NCBI RefSeq assembly: GCF_007097245.1
Contig: NZ_VJZT01000014.1
Location: 55,408-119,407, forward strand
DNA from: Flavobacterium restrictum
GTDB lineage: Bacteria; Bacteroidota; Bacteroidia; Flavobacteriales; Flavobacteriaceae
Length of the DNA: 64,000 bases
Direction of reading: 5' to 3'
The notes beneath the pieces were generated by a model. It made no database searches. It was not told the DNA's origin and saw only the letters and a list, made by a program, of their open reading frames with translations. Made by a program: the position numbers and the translations under genes. Below, one piece after another: positions 44,262-53,092 of this stretch (the first letter of the stretch is position 1; each line of letters begins with the position of its first letter).

Positions 44262-45179
44262 ATGAAACGAACCTTCTACAGCAACGGAAAATTATTGCTA
44301 ACAGGCGAATACCTTGTTCTGGACGGCGCCAAAGCCTTGGCATTGCCAACCAAATTCGGACAAAATTTAAGTGTCTCTTCCGGAAAAAACCAAGAAATAC
44401 AGTGGCAAAGTTTTGATGCCGACGGGAATATTTGGTTTCAAGAAACGGTGCTTTTCTCGGAAATTATAACCCCACCAGAGTGGCAAAATGAGTCGGTAAA
44501 AACGACTTTGCTAACCATTTTGCACCAAGGGTATCTGGTAAACCCAAGCTTTATAACCCAATCCGAAGGTTACGAAATCACGACCGAGTTGACTTTTCCT
44601 AGAAAATGGGGATTGGGAACTTCCTCAACATTGATAAATAACGTAGCACAATGGTTGCAAATAGACGCATTCGCATTACTCCAAAACAGTTTTGGTGGTA
44701 GCGGTTATGATATTGCTTGCGCACAAAACGATACCCCAATCCTTTACCAATTAGAACAAGGAAAGCCAGTAGTGGAACCCGTGGTTTTTGCCCCCGATTT
44801 TTCGGAGCATTTATTTTTTGTATACCTCAACCAAAAACAAAGTAGCAAAGCCGCAATAGCTGCTTATTACAACAATAAAAATGCTCATTTAGCACAAAAC
44901 AGTGCTGTTATAAACAAAATAACACAAGTCGTTTTGGATGCAAGCACCCTTTCGGACTTTGCCAAAGCAATCGAGAAACACGAAATAGTTATGAGTAACA
45001 TCCTTGAAATGAAAACCGTAAAAGAGGCTTTGTTTCCTGATTTCAAAGGAATTATAAAAAGTCTAGGTGCATGGGGAGGAGATTTTGTGCTGGTTATTTC
45101 AAAGGAAAATCCTAAAGATTACTTTGCAAATCAAGGATACACCACCATAATTCCTTATGCAGAAATGATTTTGATTTGA
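44262..45179 (+). CDS. GYDIA family GHMP kinase (mevalonate pathway)
   Basis: A 305-residue GHMP-fold kinase. The N-terminal YSNGKLLLTGEYLVLDGAKAL matches mevalonate or phosphomevalonate kinases. The glycine-rich ATP loop is WGLGTSSTLINN (about residues 116-127), and FGGSGYDIACAQ contains the GYDIA sequence that names this Bacteroidota family. It sits 25 bp after the HMG-CoA reductase gene, supporting a role in phosphorylating mevalonate or phosphomevalonate. Which of the two substrates it uses cannot be read from sequence. It is followed by a 141-bp gap without a gene. Confidence 0.88.
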   Translation: MKRTFYSNGKLLLTGEYLVLDGAKALALPTKFGQNLSVSSGKNQEIQWQSFDADGNIWFQETVLFSEIITPPEWQNESVKTTLLTILHQGYLVNPSFITQSEGYEITTELTFPRKWGLGTSSTLINNVAQWLQIDAFALLQNSFGGSGYDIACAQNDTPILYQLEQGKPVVEPVVFAPDFSEHLFFVYLNQKQSSKAAIAAYYNNKNAHLAQNSAVINKITQVVLDASTLSDFAKAIEKHEIVMSNILEMKTVKEALFPDFKGIIKSLGAWGGDFVLVISKENPKDYFANQGYTTIIPYAEMILI

Positions 45180-45320
45180 TATTTTGACCTTACAAAGGGT
45201 TGCGAAATAGAACGCTAATCGTAGCGATTGCAAAAGAAAAACACGGATAAAAACAGATTTTTTGAATGTTAAAATATCCAAAAAGAACAAATTTATCTTT
45301 TGTTTTTTTAGTAAAAAAAA

Positions 45321-46247
45321 CTATTTAAACCATTCGAATAACCGTTGCGCATCGGCACCTTTGAATAATTGTGTTCCCTCGTTCATTGTAGCTGCGGATC
45401 CACAAGCAACACCCCAGCGAATTACTTCTTTGAGACTTTTATTTTGCGAAAGCGCCCAAACCATTCCGCCTACCATGCTATCGCCAGCTCCAACGGTACT
45501 TTTTTTGGCAACATTAGGAGCAGGAACAAACTCATAATCGTCTTTGGTAACAAGAATTGCACCTTGAGGACCAAGAGAGACAACTACAATTTCGGCTCCA
45601 CCATTGGCAATAATTTGTTTGGCGGCATCGTTGACTTCCTCCATTTCTAGGTGCGCTACACCCACCAACTTGGCGAGTTCACCTACATTAGGTTTGATGA
45701 GATACGCCCCTGTTTCTAGCACTTTTTTTAAGGCTTCGCCAGAAGTATCTACTATTAGTTTAGAATTCGATTTTTGTGCAATTGCAGCAATTTTTTGATA
45801 AAAATCATCCGATAAACCTTCGTTCAAACTCCCACTAGCGACCAAAAATTTCGGTTGTAATTCGAAAATCGTTGCTATTATTTTGTTGCTTTCGGCAGTT
45901 GTCAAAACGCCTCCTGTAAACCCAAAACGGTATTGCGAATTGGTATTATCATCAACGGCAATAAAATTTTCTCGGGTCCAACTTTGGGTTGCTATCGCTT
46001 CAAAGGGAACGGATTCTTTTTGGATTAAATCTTCGAGCATGGCACCAATAGCACCCCCCGAAGTAAAAACGGCCAACGAAGTTCCTCCCAAACGAGCTAT
46101 TGCCTTTGAAACATTAATTCCGCCACCGCCTGCATCAAATAATGGGGTTTGACATCGTATTTTTTGTTCTGGAACAAGTCCCGAAAAATGCGTGCTTTTG
46201 TCTATGGAGGGGTTTACGGTGAGCGTAACAATATCGTATGCTTTCAT
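45321..46247 (-). CDS. pfkB: PfkB family hexose kinase (6-phosphofructokinase II-like)
   Basis: A 308-residue ribokinase-fold sugar kinase. DIVTLTVNPSIDKSTHFSGL opens the protein as in E. coli PfkB and FruK. DAGGGGINVSKAIARLGG is the first PfkB signature. KSTVGAGDSMVGGMVW near residues 255-270 holds the anion hole and catalytic Asp. It phosphorylates fructose-6-phosphate or a related hexose phosphate. It is the last ordinary-looking gene before the modular surface-protein region at 46.3-64 kb. A weak hairpin with a T-run lies just after the stop. Confidence 0.92.
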   Translation of the reverse strand: MKAYDIVTLTVNPSIDKSTHFSGLVPEQKIRCQTPLFDAGGGGINVSKAIARLGGTSLAVFTSGGAIGAMLEDLIQKESVPFEAIATQSWTRENFIAVDDNTNSQYRFGFTGGVLTTAESNKIIATIFELQPKFLVASGSLNEGLSDDFYQKIAAIAQKSNSKLIVDTSGEALKKVLETGAYLIKPNVGELAKLVGVAHLEMEEVNDAAKQIIANGGAEIVVVSLGPQGAILVTKDDYEFVPAPNVAKKSTVGAGDSMVGGMVWALSQNKSLKEVIRWGVACGSAATMNEGTQLFKGADAQRLFEWFK

Positions 46248-46371
46248 TTTGATTTTATTTATAGGCTAAAGATGCGCAAAATTGATGAAAACACAAGGAG
46301 AAAAGGATAAAAAAAGTATCCTAGGAATTAAACGAAAAGACTTAAAAATTTATGTGTTCATGATTGGTGTT

Positions 46372-46517
46372 TGACCGCAAACGCACAAAGAAAAAACCGC
46401 AAAGTCTGTAAAGTTTTGTGCTTTTGCGTTCATTCTGTTGAGGGTTTTACCGCAAAGTCGCAAAGAAAAAAACCGCAAAGGACGCAAAGCTTTGTGCTTT
46501 TACGTCATTGCGGTTTA
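46372..46517. repeat. CGCAAAG-type hairpin repeats (two units)
   Basis: Two units of ACCGCAAA..CGCAAAGAAAAAACCGCAAAG lie in tandem. The second (about 46448-46517) closes as a long imperfect hairpin, AAACCGCAAAG...TTGCGGTTT. Related units occur at 54375-54498 and 63576-63712, each time just before the stop of a PID-CTERM-like mini-gene. They may act as terminators and mark the module borders. They fill most of the 321-bp gap 46248-46568. Confidence 0.75.
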
Positions 46518-46568
46518 AGTTGTTACTACAAAATTAACAAAGAGTTGCCCCTTTGTGGTTTGATTTTT

Positions 46569-46775
46569 TTAAGCTAGTTTTCTATTCTTTCTAAAAGTAT
46601 AGATTGCAAAAAGAACGCCTACCAAAGCCAAGAAAATCAATTTTCCGTTTATTGGCATTGGTTCTCCACCTTCGAGATCTCCGGTGTCCGAATCGTCGCC
46701 CGGATTGGCAAAAATCAATACACTGGAGAACAAACAAACGATTGTTAGGTACAATTTTAATGCTGTGTTTTTCAT
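46569..46775 (-). CDS. PID-CTERM-like mini surface protein, copy 1
   Basis: A 68-residue protein. A signal peptide (KNTALKLYLTIVCLFSSVLIFA) is followed by a 20-residue acidic segment (NPGDDSDTGDLEGGEP) and a C-terminal cassette MPINGKLIFLALVGVLFAIY-TFRKNRKLA. The last cassette is a Pro-Ile-polar motif, a TM helix and a basic tail, as in PID-CTERM sorting signals of Bacteroidota; Asn replaces the usual Asp. The mature peptide would be only about 20 residues before the anchor. It is downstream of the giant T9SS gene with a 101-bp spacer that holds a 16-bp inverted repeat. Two near-identical copies occur at 54504-54710 and 63761-63967. Confidence 0.8.
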   Translation of the reverse strand: MKNTALKLYLTIVCLFSSVLIFANPGDDSDTGDLEGGEPMPINGKLIFLALVGVLFAIYTFRKNRKLA

Positions 46776-46798
46776 ATTTTTTTTGAATTGAAAAAATG

Positions 46799-46862
46799 GA
46801 AAGAAGCTAAAAAAAGGTTGGAATGAAATATGGTTCTTTGTTTCGCTTTTTTAGCTTCTTTC
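46799..46862 (-). terminator. 16-bp perfect inverted repeat between cargo gene and mini-gene
   Basis: GAAAGAAGCTAAAAAA (46799-46814) pairs with TTTTTTAGCTTCTTTC (46847-46862) around a 32-base loop. It begins 14 bp after the cargo stop codon on the minus strand. It could be a partial terminator or RNA-processing site that sets the ratio of cargo to mini-protein. The last bases of the window (63991-64000, GAAAGAAGCT) repeat the left arm in the same position. Confidence 0.6.
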
Positions 46863-46876
46863 GTCTTTTAGATTAT

Positions 46877-49800
46877 TTAATACATTACTTTTTTGGTTAC
46901 TATTTTATCTTCATCCGAGGTAATTTGAACCAAAATCGTTTGCTCGGCGGCGGTAAAACCTTTTAAGATAGTTGTGTTTTGATTCACTTTTTCTTGTTTG
47001 AAAATCAATCGCCCTTGCATATCATAAACTCGTACCGTTTTCATAACTGTTTTACCAGCGTTGATGTGAATGAGTCCGTTTTGTTTGAAAACCAAAACTG
47101 AATTGCTCAATTCTTGCTCATCAATTCCCAAGGCAGCACTGCTTTTATAAACCAATTCGAATCTATTGTTAAATGTTCCTTTTGTAGCTGCAAAAGTGTA
47201 GGCGCCTTTTTTCAAATCCTGCGATGTCCCTGCGGTTTTATCATTCAAGAACACGTCTTGACTGCCAGAAAAGAGTCCGTCTACATGGTCGATGCTAATG
47301 GTGAAATTTCCAGTAGCGTTCGTTTTGAAAGTGAGTGGCACTATATCAGTATCCGCAAACGGAAGTCCTTTTCCTTGAATCACAAATTCCTCGTTGTCGA
47401 TAATCGAGTTCAAAGCAATAGGCGAATCGTTGAAATATTTCCCTTCAATTCCTGCGTCGATTCCTGCGGTGGCTCCCGTCATGTAGGCGACCATCATTTG
47501 GTTTGCTGGAGCGGTATCTTTGGCTAGGTTTAACCAGATTCTGCTTTTTTCAATGGCTTTGGTTTTCAAGAACGGAGCAGTATTATTGGCCGTTCGCATG
47601 GCATTGGTAAAAATCAATGCGGTACTGGTTGATTTGGCTAGAAATCCTTGCCCTACTTGGATCGTACCGCTAGGAACAATACTACTTAAGCCACCAGCAT
47701 TGGCAGTGCCGCCCGCTTTAGTATACGTAGCATAGGATGTGGTTGCGGCGTTGTTCGTTTTTCTCCAAAAATACAAGGATTCAGTGATCGCATTAGCATC
47801 AATAAAAGCATCCGCACTGATAGTCGATGGGTAGGGATTGCCTATGCCGTTGTAAGTATTACTTGTTACCGTAAGTGATACCGTTCCGTTGTTTGGGATT
47901 CCTGTAAAACTTCCATTCCAAATGGTTGGTGTTGTTGGATGATTGTTAGGCATCCTAATCAAATAACCCGTTCCTGTTGCGAAATTGGCTGTTGGTGTTG
48001 CTGCATTGTATTTATCCGTGGCTGGATTGTAAATGTAAAAACGGTTTGACAAGGTGGCGGAAGAAAACCCCTGCAATTGCTGACCCGCAACTGGCGACGA
48101 CCATAAGGTGTAATCGAGAAGCATTAATGCAGCACTATTGCGTTTAGACGTGATTTTCCCGTCATTGGCAACTTCATCTACTTGAACTAAATTGGCATTA
48201 TTCGCAAAGGTCAAACTTGCCGTTGTTGCTACGGTTACTTTGCCAGAAACAGTAAAGTTAAATCCTGTTGGCACCGTTACAACGGCTGTTCCTGTTACCT
48301 CAAGGCTACAAGCTTCGAGATTTACAGCTTCGGAATAATTGCCGTTGATGATGGCTTTGGAGGTGGATGTTGGAGTGCCGTTGTCCCAAGAACCTGTACC
48401 GCTAGTTACTGTCCAAGTGGTGGTGTTTCCTATAGTAACTGTCATTTGTGCAGCATCAACACATTGACTGGCGTCTGGAGTAAAAGTATAAACTGTGGTT
48501 GCTGCAGTATTTATTGCTGGAGACCAAGTTCCGATTATACCGTTATTGGATGTTGTTGGTAAGGTGAAACTACTACCTTGACATAGCGGAGCAATAGTAG
48601 TAAACATAGGAATAGCCGTTCTACAAACAACTAAATAATAGCTTTTTACATCCCCGTTTTGCGCCGTAACTTTCACTTCTATGGTATTGCTACCCTCATT
48701 TAAAGCCAATGCAATTGAAGCTTCCCCGCTTGTTACCGCCGTAAAACTACCGCCATTTACTTTCATTTGTACCGTTGCTGATACGTCTTGTATCGTTGGG
48801 GTTAGGGTTGTAGTAGTTGTAGTATTTGGAACAGTTGCCGTGTAAGCCGTTGTTGCTGTTGCAAATACTGGACTTATTGCCCCTGCAGTTGTCGTTAATG
48901 AACTTAAATAACTATTGGTGCCAGCATTACGCAAAACTGAAACTAAAGAACTAACACTAGTACCACCACCACCACTCGATACTGCCAAATCCGGCCTACC
49001 ATCTCCATCTAAATCACCAATGGCGACTGACCGAGGATATTTACCCGTTGCAAAATCAACTTTGCTTGCAAAACTACTTATAGTAATAGCACCGCTGGTT
49101 GCGTTATTTCGTAAAACAGAAACAGTACTACTAGAAAGATCAACTACTGCCAAATCAGGTTTGCTATCCCCATCAAAATCCCCAATTGCAACTGATTGAA
49201 GAGATGAAACGTAATCTGTTGTAAAATCAACTTTGTAGGCAAAACTATTGGTTGTAATTGTTCCACTTGTTGCCGTGTTACGTAATACTGAAATACTATA
49301 AGAATTCGCCACAGCTAAATCAGGCTTACCATCGCCATCTAAATCGCCAATAGCAACTGATTGAGAAGACGAACCCGTTGAGAAATCAACTTTGGTTGCA
49401 AAACTACTTGTAGTAAGAGCGCCGCTGGTTGCTGTATTTCGCAATACCGAAACGTTAGAACTACTATAATTCGCTACCGCTAAATCAGGCTTACCATCGC
49501 TATCTAAATCGCCAATAGCTACTGAATAAGGATAAGTACCCATTACAAAATCAACTTTGGTGGAAAAACTACTGCTATTGATAACACCTACGCTTGATTT
49601 ATTTCGATACAGCGAAACGGTATTACTACCCAAATTAGCTACCGCTAAATCCATCTTTCCATCACCGTCTAAATCGCCAATAGCTACTGAATAAGGATTT
49701 TTACCAGTTGTAAAATCAACTTTGGCGGCAAAACTACTGGTTGTAATTGCGCCACTAGTTGCTGTATTCCGCAATACCGAAACGGTGCTATTATTGGGAT

Positions 49801-52800
49801 TCGCTATCGCTAAATCAGGTTTACCATCTCCATCTAAATCACCAATAGCAATTGATCTAGAATAGTCTCCCGTTGCAAAAACTACTTTAGGAGCAAAACT
49901 ACCAGAGTTAACATTACCACTAGTTGCAGTATTGCGATATATCGCAATAAATTTACTTTCTCCATCAATAACAGCTAAATCAGGCTTACCATCTCCGTCT
50001 AAATCGCCAATTGCTACTGAACTGGAAATCCCTGTTTCCGTTGCAAAGCCAACTTTTGGTGTAAAATCAGTTGCTTTTAAGCTACTTTTTGCAGGACTGT
50101 AAATAGGATTAAAATTGGTTAAACTATAACACGCCAATGTTGTTCCTGTATTCAAAAATGTAATAGGAGCATACGTTGCTCCAGCAGGTACTGTTACCGT
50201 TAAACTTGTTGCCGTTGCAGCGGTTATGGTGGCTTTTGTAGCACCAAAAAACACAATATCGTTCGTTACTGTTGTATTAAAACCAGTTCCCAAAATAGTC
50301 ACTACATCACCTGGTTTTGCGTTTGCAGGTGTAAAAGACGTAATAACAGGAGAAGTTATAGCAGTTACCGCAACCCGTGCACTTTCGCAAGAACTTGGCG
50401 TTTGGCTCACATAGTAGGTGATACCATTTACCAGTGCAGTTGTTGTTGCCAATGGGGAACCACCCGTACTGTTTCCGTACCATTTCAAAGAAGTTCCTGT
50501 GGCTGTTAAGTTGGCAATTGTACCAGAACCCGTATACACTTGTGGTGTAGCAGCCGTTGGTACTGGAACATTTGAGATCACCGTTATCGTTAATGCGGTT
50601 CGGGTTGCGCTTTCAAAATCATTTATCGTTTGGTTTGCATAATAAGTTGTATTATTTGTTAATACAAGGGAACTCGATAGCGGAGAGCCACCCGTTGCGG
50701 TAGTGTACCATTTGATATTAGAGCCATTCATTTGTAAATCAGCAACTGTAGCTAAATTGCATACTGTTTGAGTCCCTTTTTCATAACTTAATCCCATCAC
50801 ATTAAGAACACCATTTGAAGTTGTTTTAGCAACTACAATACTCGTAATGTTTTTTGCTTGGTTTGCTGCATCAATAGCAATCTCCATTTCGTATAAGCGT
50901 GGATTGTCCGCATTATTATCTATTGAAGTGGTACTCGTTCTTCCAAAACCTTTTAGGGCAAAATTGGTACCGCTATACCAATCCCCTACAACAACTCCTG
51001 AAACAGACTGGCTCGTGCCGTCAGAAAAATTGATAGTGAGATTAGTGGTACTAGAAGCTCCACCAGTAGCCGCTAGCACATAAAGCTTTTTGGCACCAAA
51101 ATTACTAGCCATGCTTACGGTAATAGTTCCAGAATTTGTACCTGTAATTCGCAAACTGTTACTCGCATTGTAAGGCGCTAAACTATAAGAAACACTTGCC
51201 GTTCGGGCACTTGTAAACGTGTTATTATTTGGTAAAAAAGAGGTAGGCACACCAAACTGACTAAATGTACTAGACATTAAGTACTGACTAGATCCATCAA
51301 AGTTTGCGGTTGTACTTCCAGAAACCGTAGTGCCATCAGCAACTACATCGGCTGTCATACTGGAATTTATATTTACAACAGCATTGTTTGTAGGAGTGGC
51401 GGTAACTTGGCCCATCTTTTGTACAAAAATATCGTAACTTCCACTCGAAACAAGATTGGTTGCACTAGTGCTACTAGGGTCAAAATCGGCTGTTCCTTGA
51501 AAAAGACCTGTGGTATAGACATTACCAGAAGTGTCCACACTGATGCCGTATCCATAATCATCGCTACTTCCCCCCATGGCTTTTGCCCAAACCAAGTTGC
51601 CCGAAGCATCAAGTTTTTGTACAAAGATATCTTGCCCCCCCAACGCAGTAAGGTTGGTATTACCCGTACTACTAGGGTCAAAATCGACTGTTCCTTGAAA
51701 AAGACCTGTGGTATAGACATTGCCAGAAGTGTCCACACTGATGCCGTATCCATAATCATCACTACTTCCCCCCATGGATTTTGCCCAAACGAAGTTGCCC
51801 GAAGCATCTAGTTTTTGTACAAAGATATCGCCAATACCCACCGGAGTAAGATTAAATGTACCCGTACTACTAGGGTCAAAATCGACTGCTCCTGTAAAAT
51901 AACCTGTAGTATAAACATTGCCCGAGGAATCTACAGTAATGCCATAGCCAATATCACCACTACTTCCCCCCATGGCTTTTGCCCAAACAAAGTTGCCCGA
52001 AGCATTTAGTTTTTGTACATAGATGTCGCTATTACCTACCGCAGTAAGAGTAGTTATACTCGTACTACTAGGATCAAAATCGACTGTTCCTTGAAAAAAA
52101 CCTGTGGTATAGACATTGCCAGAGGAGTCCACACTGATACCGTATCCACTATCAATACTACTTCTCCCCATGGCTTTTGCCCAAACCAAGTTGCCCGAAG
52201 CATCTAGTTTTTGTACAAAGATATCGGATTTACCCGCCGCAATAAGATTAAATGTACCCGTAGGACTAGGATCAAAATCAGCTGTGTTAATAAAAGAACC
52301 TGTGGTATAGACATTGCCAGAGGAGTCCACAGTGATGCCGTTTCCATAATCATCACTACTTCCCCCCATGGATTTTGCCCAAACCAAGTTGCCCAAAGCA
52401 TCTAGTTTTTGTACAAAGATATCTAAATAACGCACCGAAGTAAGAGTAGTTGTACCAGTACTACTAGGGTCAAAATCGACTGTTTCTTGAAAATAACCTG
52501 TAACATAGACATTGCCCGAGGAGTCCACACTGATGCTTTTTCCACTATCAGCATTACTCCCCCCCATGGATTTTGCCCAAACCAAGTTGCCCGAAGCATC
52601 TAGTTTTTGTACAAAGATATCGGAACCACCTACCGAAGTAAGAGTAGTTGTACCCGCACTACTAGGGTCAAAATCGACTGTTCCACTAAAAGTACCTGTG
52701 GTATAGACATTGCCAGAGGCATCTGTGACAATGCTTGTTCCAAAATCGGGACTACTTCCCCCCATTGCTTTTACCCAATTCTTGCTCGCGTCTTGAGCTT

Positions 52801-52864
52801 GTGTTTTGCTAATGCCAAAAATCATCAAAAATAGTAGTAGCGTTTGTGTAATTCTTTGTTTCAT
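46877..52864 (-). CDS. Giant T9SS protein with SBBP, IPT/TIG and FG-GAP repeats, type C sorting domain
   Basis: A 1995-residue secreted protein with signal peptide ending SKTQAQ. In order: seven 66-residue SBBP beta-propeller repeats (about residues 26-490, with SGNVYTTGTF and VDFDPSS); a beta-sandwich of unknown type (about 495-720); Ig-like repeats; an IPT/TIG domain (about 870-945, PANAKPGDVVTILGTGFN); seven FG-GAP/VCBS repeats (VAIGDLDGDGKPDLAV; about 960-1330); a cadherin-like beta-sandwich; and a C-terminal ~510-residue part nearly identical to the 57524-59773 protein. It ends in a type C T9SS sorting signal (ILVQITSDEDKIVTKKVMY). FG-GAP loops suggest calcium binding. It should be displayed on or released from the cell surface; an adhesin role is inference. 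The divergent gene is an AraC regulator. Confidence 0.9.
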   Translation of the reverse strand: MKQRITQTLLLFLMIFGISKTQAQDASKNWVKAMGGSSPDFGTSIVTDASGNVYTTGTFSGTVDFDPSSAGTTTLTSVGGSDIFVQKLDASGNLVWAKSMGGSNADSGKSISVDSSGNVYVTGYFQETVDFDPSSTGTTTLTSVRYLDIFVQKLDALGNLVWAKSMGGSSDDYGNGITVDSSGNVYTTGSFINTADFDPSPTGTFNLIAAGKSDIFVQKLDASGNLVWAKAMGRSSIDSGYGISVDSSGNVYTTGFFQGTVDFDPSSTSITTLTAVGNSDIYVQKLNASGNFVWAKAMGGSSGDIGYGITVDSSGNVYTTGYFTGAVDFDPSSTGTFNLTPVGIGDIFVQKLDASGNFVWAKSMGGSSDDYGYGISVDTSGNVYTTGLFQGTVDFDPSSTGNTNLTALGGQDIFVQKLDASGNLVWAKAMGGSSDDYGYGISVDTSGNVYTTGLFQGTADFDPSSTSATNLVSSGSYDIFVQKMGQVTATPTNNAVVNINSSMTADVVADGTTVSGSTTANFDGSSQYLMSSTFSQFGVPTSFLPNNNTFTSARTASVSYSLAPYNASNSLRITGTNSGTITVSMASNFGAKKLYVLAATGGASSTTNLTINFSDGTSQSVSGVVVGDWYSGTNFALKGFGRTSTTSIDNNADNPRLYEMEIAIDAANQAKNITSIVVAKTTSNGVLNVMGLSYEKGTQTVCNLATVADLQMNGSNIKWYTTATGGSPLSSSLVLTNNTTYYANQTINDFESATRTALTITVISNVPVPTAATPQVYTGSGTIANLTATGTSLKWYGNSTGGSPLATTTALVNGITYYVSQTPSSCESARVAVTAITSPVITSFTPANAKPGDVVTILGTGFNTTVTNDIVFFGATKATITAATATSLTVTVPAGATYAPITFLNTGTTLACYSLTNFNPIYSPAKSSLKATDFTPKVGFATETGISSSVAIGDLDGDGKPDLAVIDGESKFIAIYRNTATSGNVNSGSFAPKVVFATGDYSRSIAIGDLDGDGKPDLAIANPNNSTVSVLRNTATSGAITTSSFAAKVDFTTGKNPYSVAIGDLDGDGKMDLAVANLGSNTVSLYRNKSSVGVINSSSFSTKVDFVMGTYPYSVAIGDLDSDGKPDLAVANYSSSNVSVLRNTATSGALTTSSFATKVDFSTGSSSQSVAIGDLDGDGKPDLAVANSYSISVLRNTATSGTITTNSFAYKVDFTTDYVSSLQSVAIGDFDGDSKPDLAVVDLSSSTVSVLRNNATSGAITISSFASKVDFATGKYPRSVAIGDLDGDGRPDLAVSSGGGGTSVSSLVSVLRNAGTNSYLSSLTTTAGAISPVFATATTAYTATVPNTTTTTTLTPTIQDVSATVQMKVNGGSFTAVTSGEASIALALNEGSNTIEVKVTAQNGDVKSYYLVVCRTAIPMFTTIAPLCQGSSFTLPTTSNNGIIGTWSPAINTAATTVYTFTPDASQCVDAAQMTVTIGNTTTWTVTSGTGSWDNGTPTSTSKAIINGNYSEAVNLEACSLEVTGTAVVTVPTGFNFTVSGKVTVATTASLTFANNANLVQVDEVANDGKITSKRNSAALMLLDYTLWSSPVAGQQLQGFSSATLSNRFYIYNPATDKYNAATPTANFATGTGYLIRMPNNHPTTPTIWNGSFTGIPNNGTVSLTVTSNTYNGIGNPYPSTISADAFIDANAITESLYFWRKTNNAATTSYATYTKAGGTANAGGLSSIVPSGTIQVGQGFLAKSTSTALIFTNAMRTANNTAPFLKTKAIEKSRIWLNLAKDTAPANQMMVAYMTGATAGIDAGIEGKYFNDSPIALNSIIDNEEFVIQGKGLPFADTDIVPLTFKTNATGNFTISIDHVDGLFSGSQDVFLNDKTAGTSQDLKKGAYTFAATKGTFNNRFELVYKSSAALGIDEQELSNSVLVFKQNGLIHINAGKTVMKTVRVYDMQGRLIFKQEKVNQNTTILKGFTAAEQTILVQITSDEDKIVTKKVMY
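48905..50050 (-). repeat. Seven FG-GAP/VCBS repeats (DNA level)
   Basis: Seven units of about 165-180 bp with the recurring peptide SVAIGDLDGDGKPDLAV. DxDxDG loops are typical calcium sites. In one unit DSDG, and in another DGDS, breaks the loop. Units are similar but not identical at the DNA level. Confidence 0.85.
51410..52790 (-). repeat. Seven SBBP repeats of 198 bp (DNA level)
   Basis: Seven near-identical in-frame units with a strict 198-bp period; for example TACTT is found at 51565, 51763 and 51961. Each encodes 66 residues with GGSS, SGNVYTTG, DFDPSS and DIFVQKLDASGN. Two adjacent units near the C-terminal end of the array are almost identical, suggesting recent unequal crossover. 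The antisense strand is also open through several units, which explains false open frames there. Confidence 0.9.
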
Positions 52865-52941
52865 AATCCTGGACTGTGTGATTTATAATATATTTGGCAA
52901 AAGGACAAAAAAAACCGATGAAACCCACTATTCAGGCACTG

Positions 52942-52980
52942 CAACATTGTCCAAATTCGACGAATCTGGCAAACAAAAGT
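52942..52980. promoter_or_regulatory. Conserved 39-bp block between cargo gene and AraC gene (copy 1)
   Basis: This block differs by a single base from 62124-62162, although the flanks have diverged. The core CCAAATTCGACGAATCTGG is an imperfect palindrome (9-bp half sites, one mismatch). It lies 78 bp before the cargo ATG on one side and about 54 bp before the regulator -7 box on the other, as expected for an operator of a divergent pair. AraC-family regulators usually bind direct or inverted half-sites. Confidence 0.55.
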
Positions 52981-53033
52981 GTTTTTTAATGATTTATCGG
53001 GCTTCAAGAAATAGATTTTCAAGTTGTGTTGCC

Positions 53034-53041
53034 TATATTTG
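53034..53041 (+). promoter_or_regulatory. Candidate -7 box of the first AraC regulator gene
   Basis: TATATTTG matches TAnnTTTG and lies 52 bp upstream of the ATG at 53093. The same layout (TATCTTTG then TTCCCATTAAAAAC) recurs before the second regulator. A longer reading frame would start upstream of this box, so the later ATG is preferred. Confidence 0.5.
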
Positions 53042-53092
53042 TTCCCATTAAAAACTTGTCTTTACTTCCTTTTGACAATCAAAAACGTTTTA

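Noticed and set aside
48905..52790. Regular repeats that could suggest a CRISPR array
   Set aside because: The repeats are in-frame coding units (SBBP and FG-GAP) without unique spacers, and no cas genes are present.
51407..52834. A series of plus-strand open frames spaced 198 bp apart, opposite the SBBP repeats
   Set aside because: They are antisense shadows of the near-identical repeats in the giant T9SS gene; their regularity only reflects the repeat period.
53024..53092. Upstream starts (53024 and 62205) for the AraC regulators
   Set aside because: The extended N termini cover the conserved -7 boxes and leader sequence; the later ATGs begin directly at the first TM helix.
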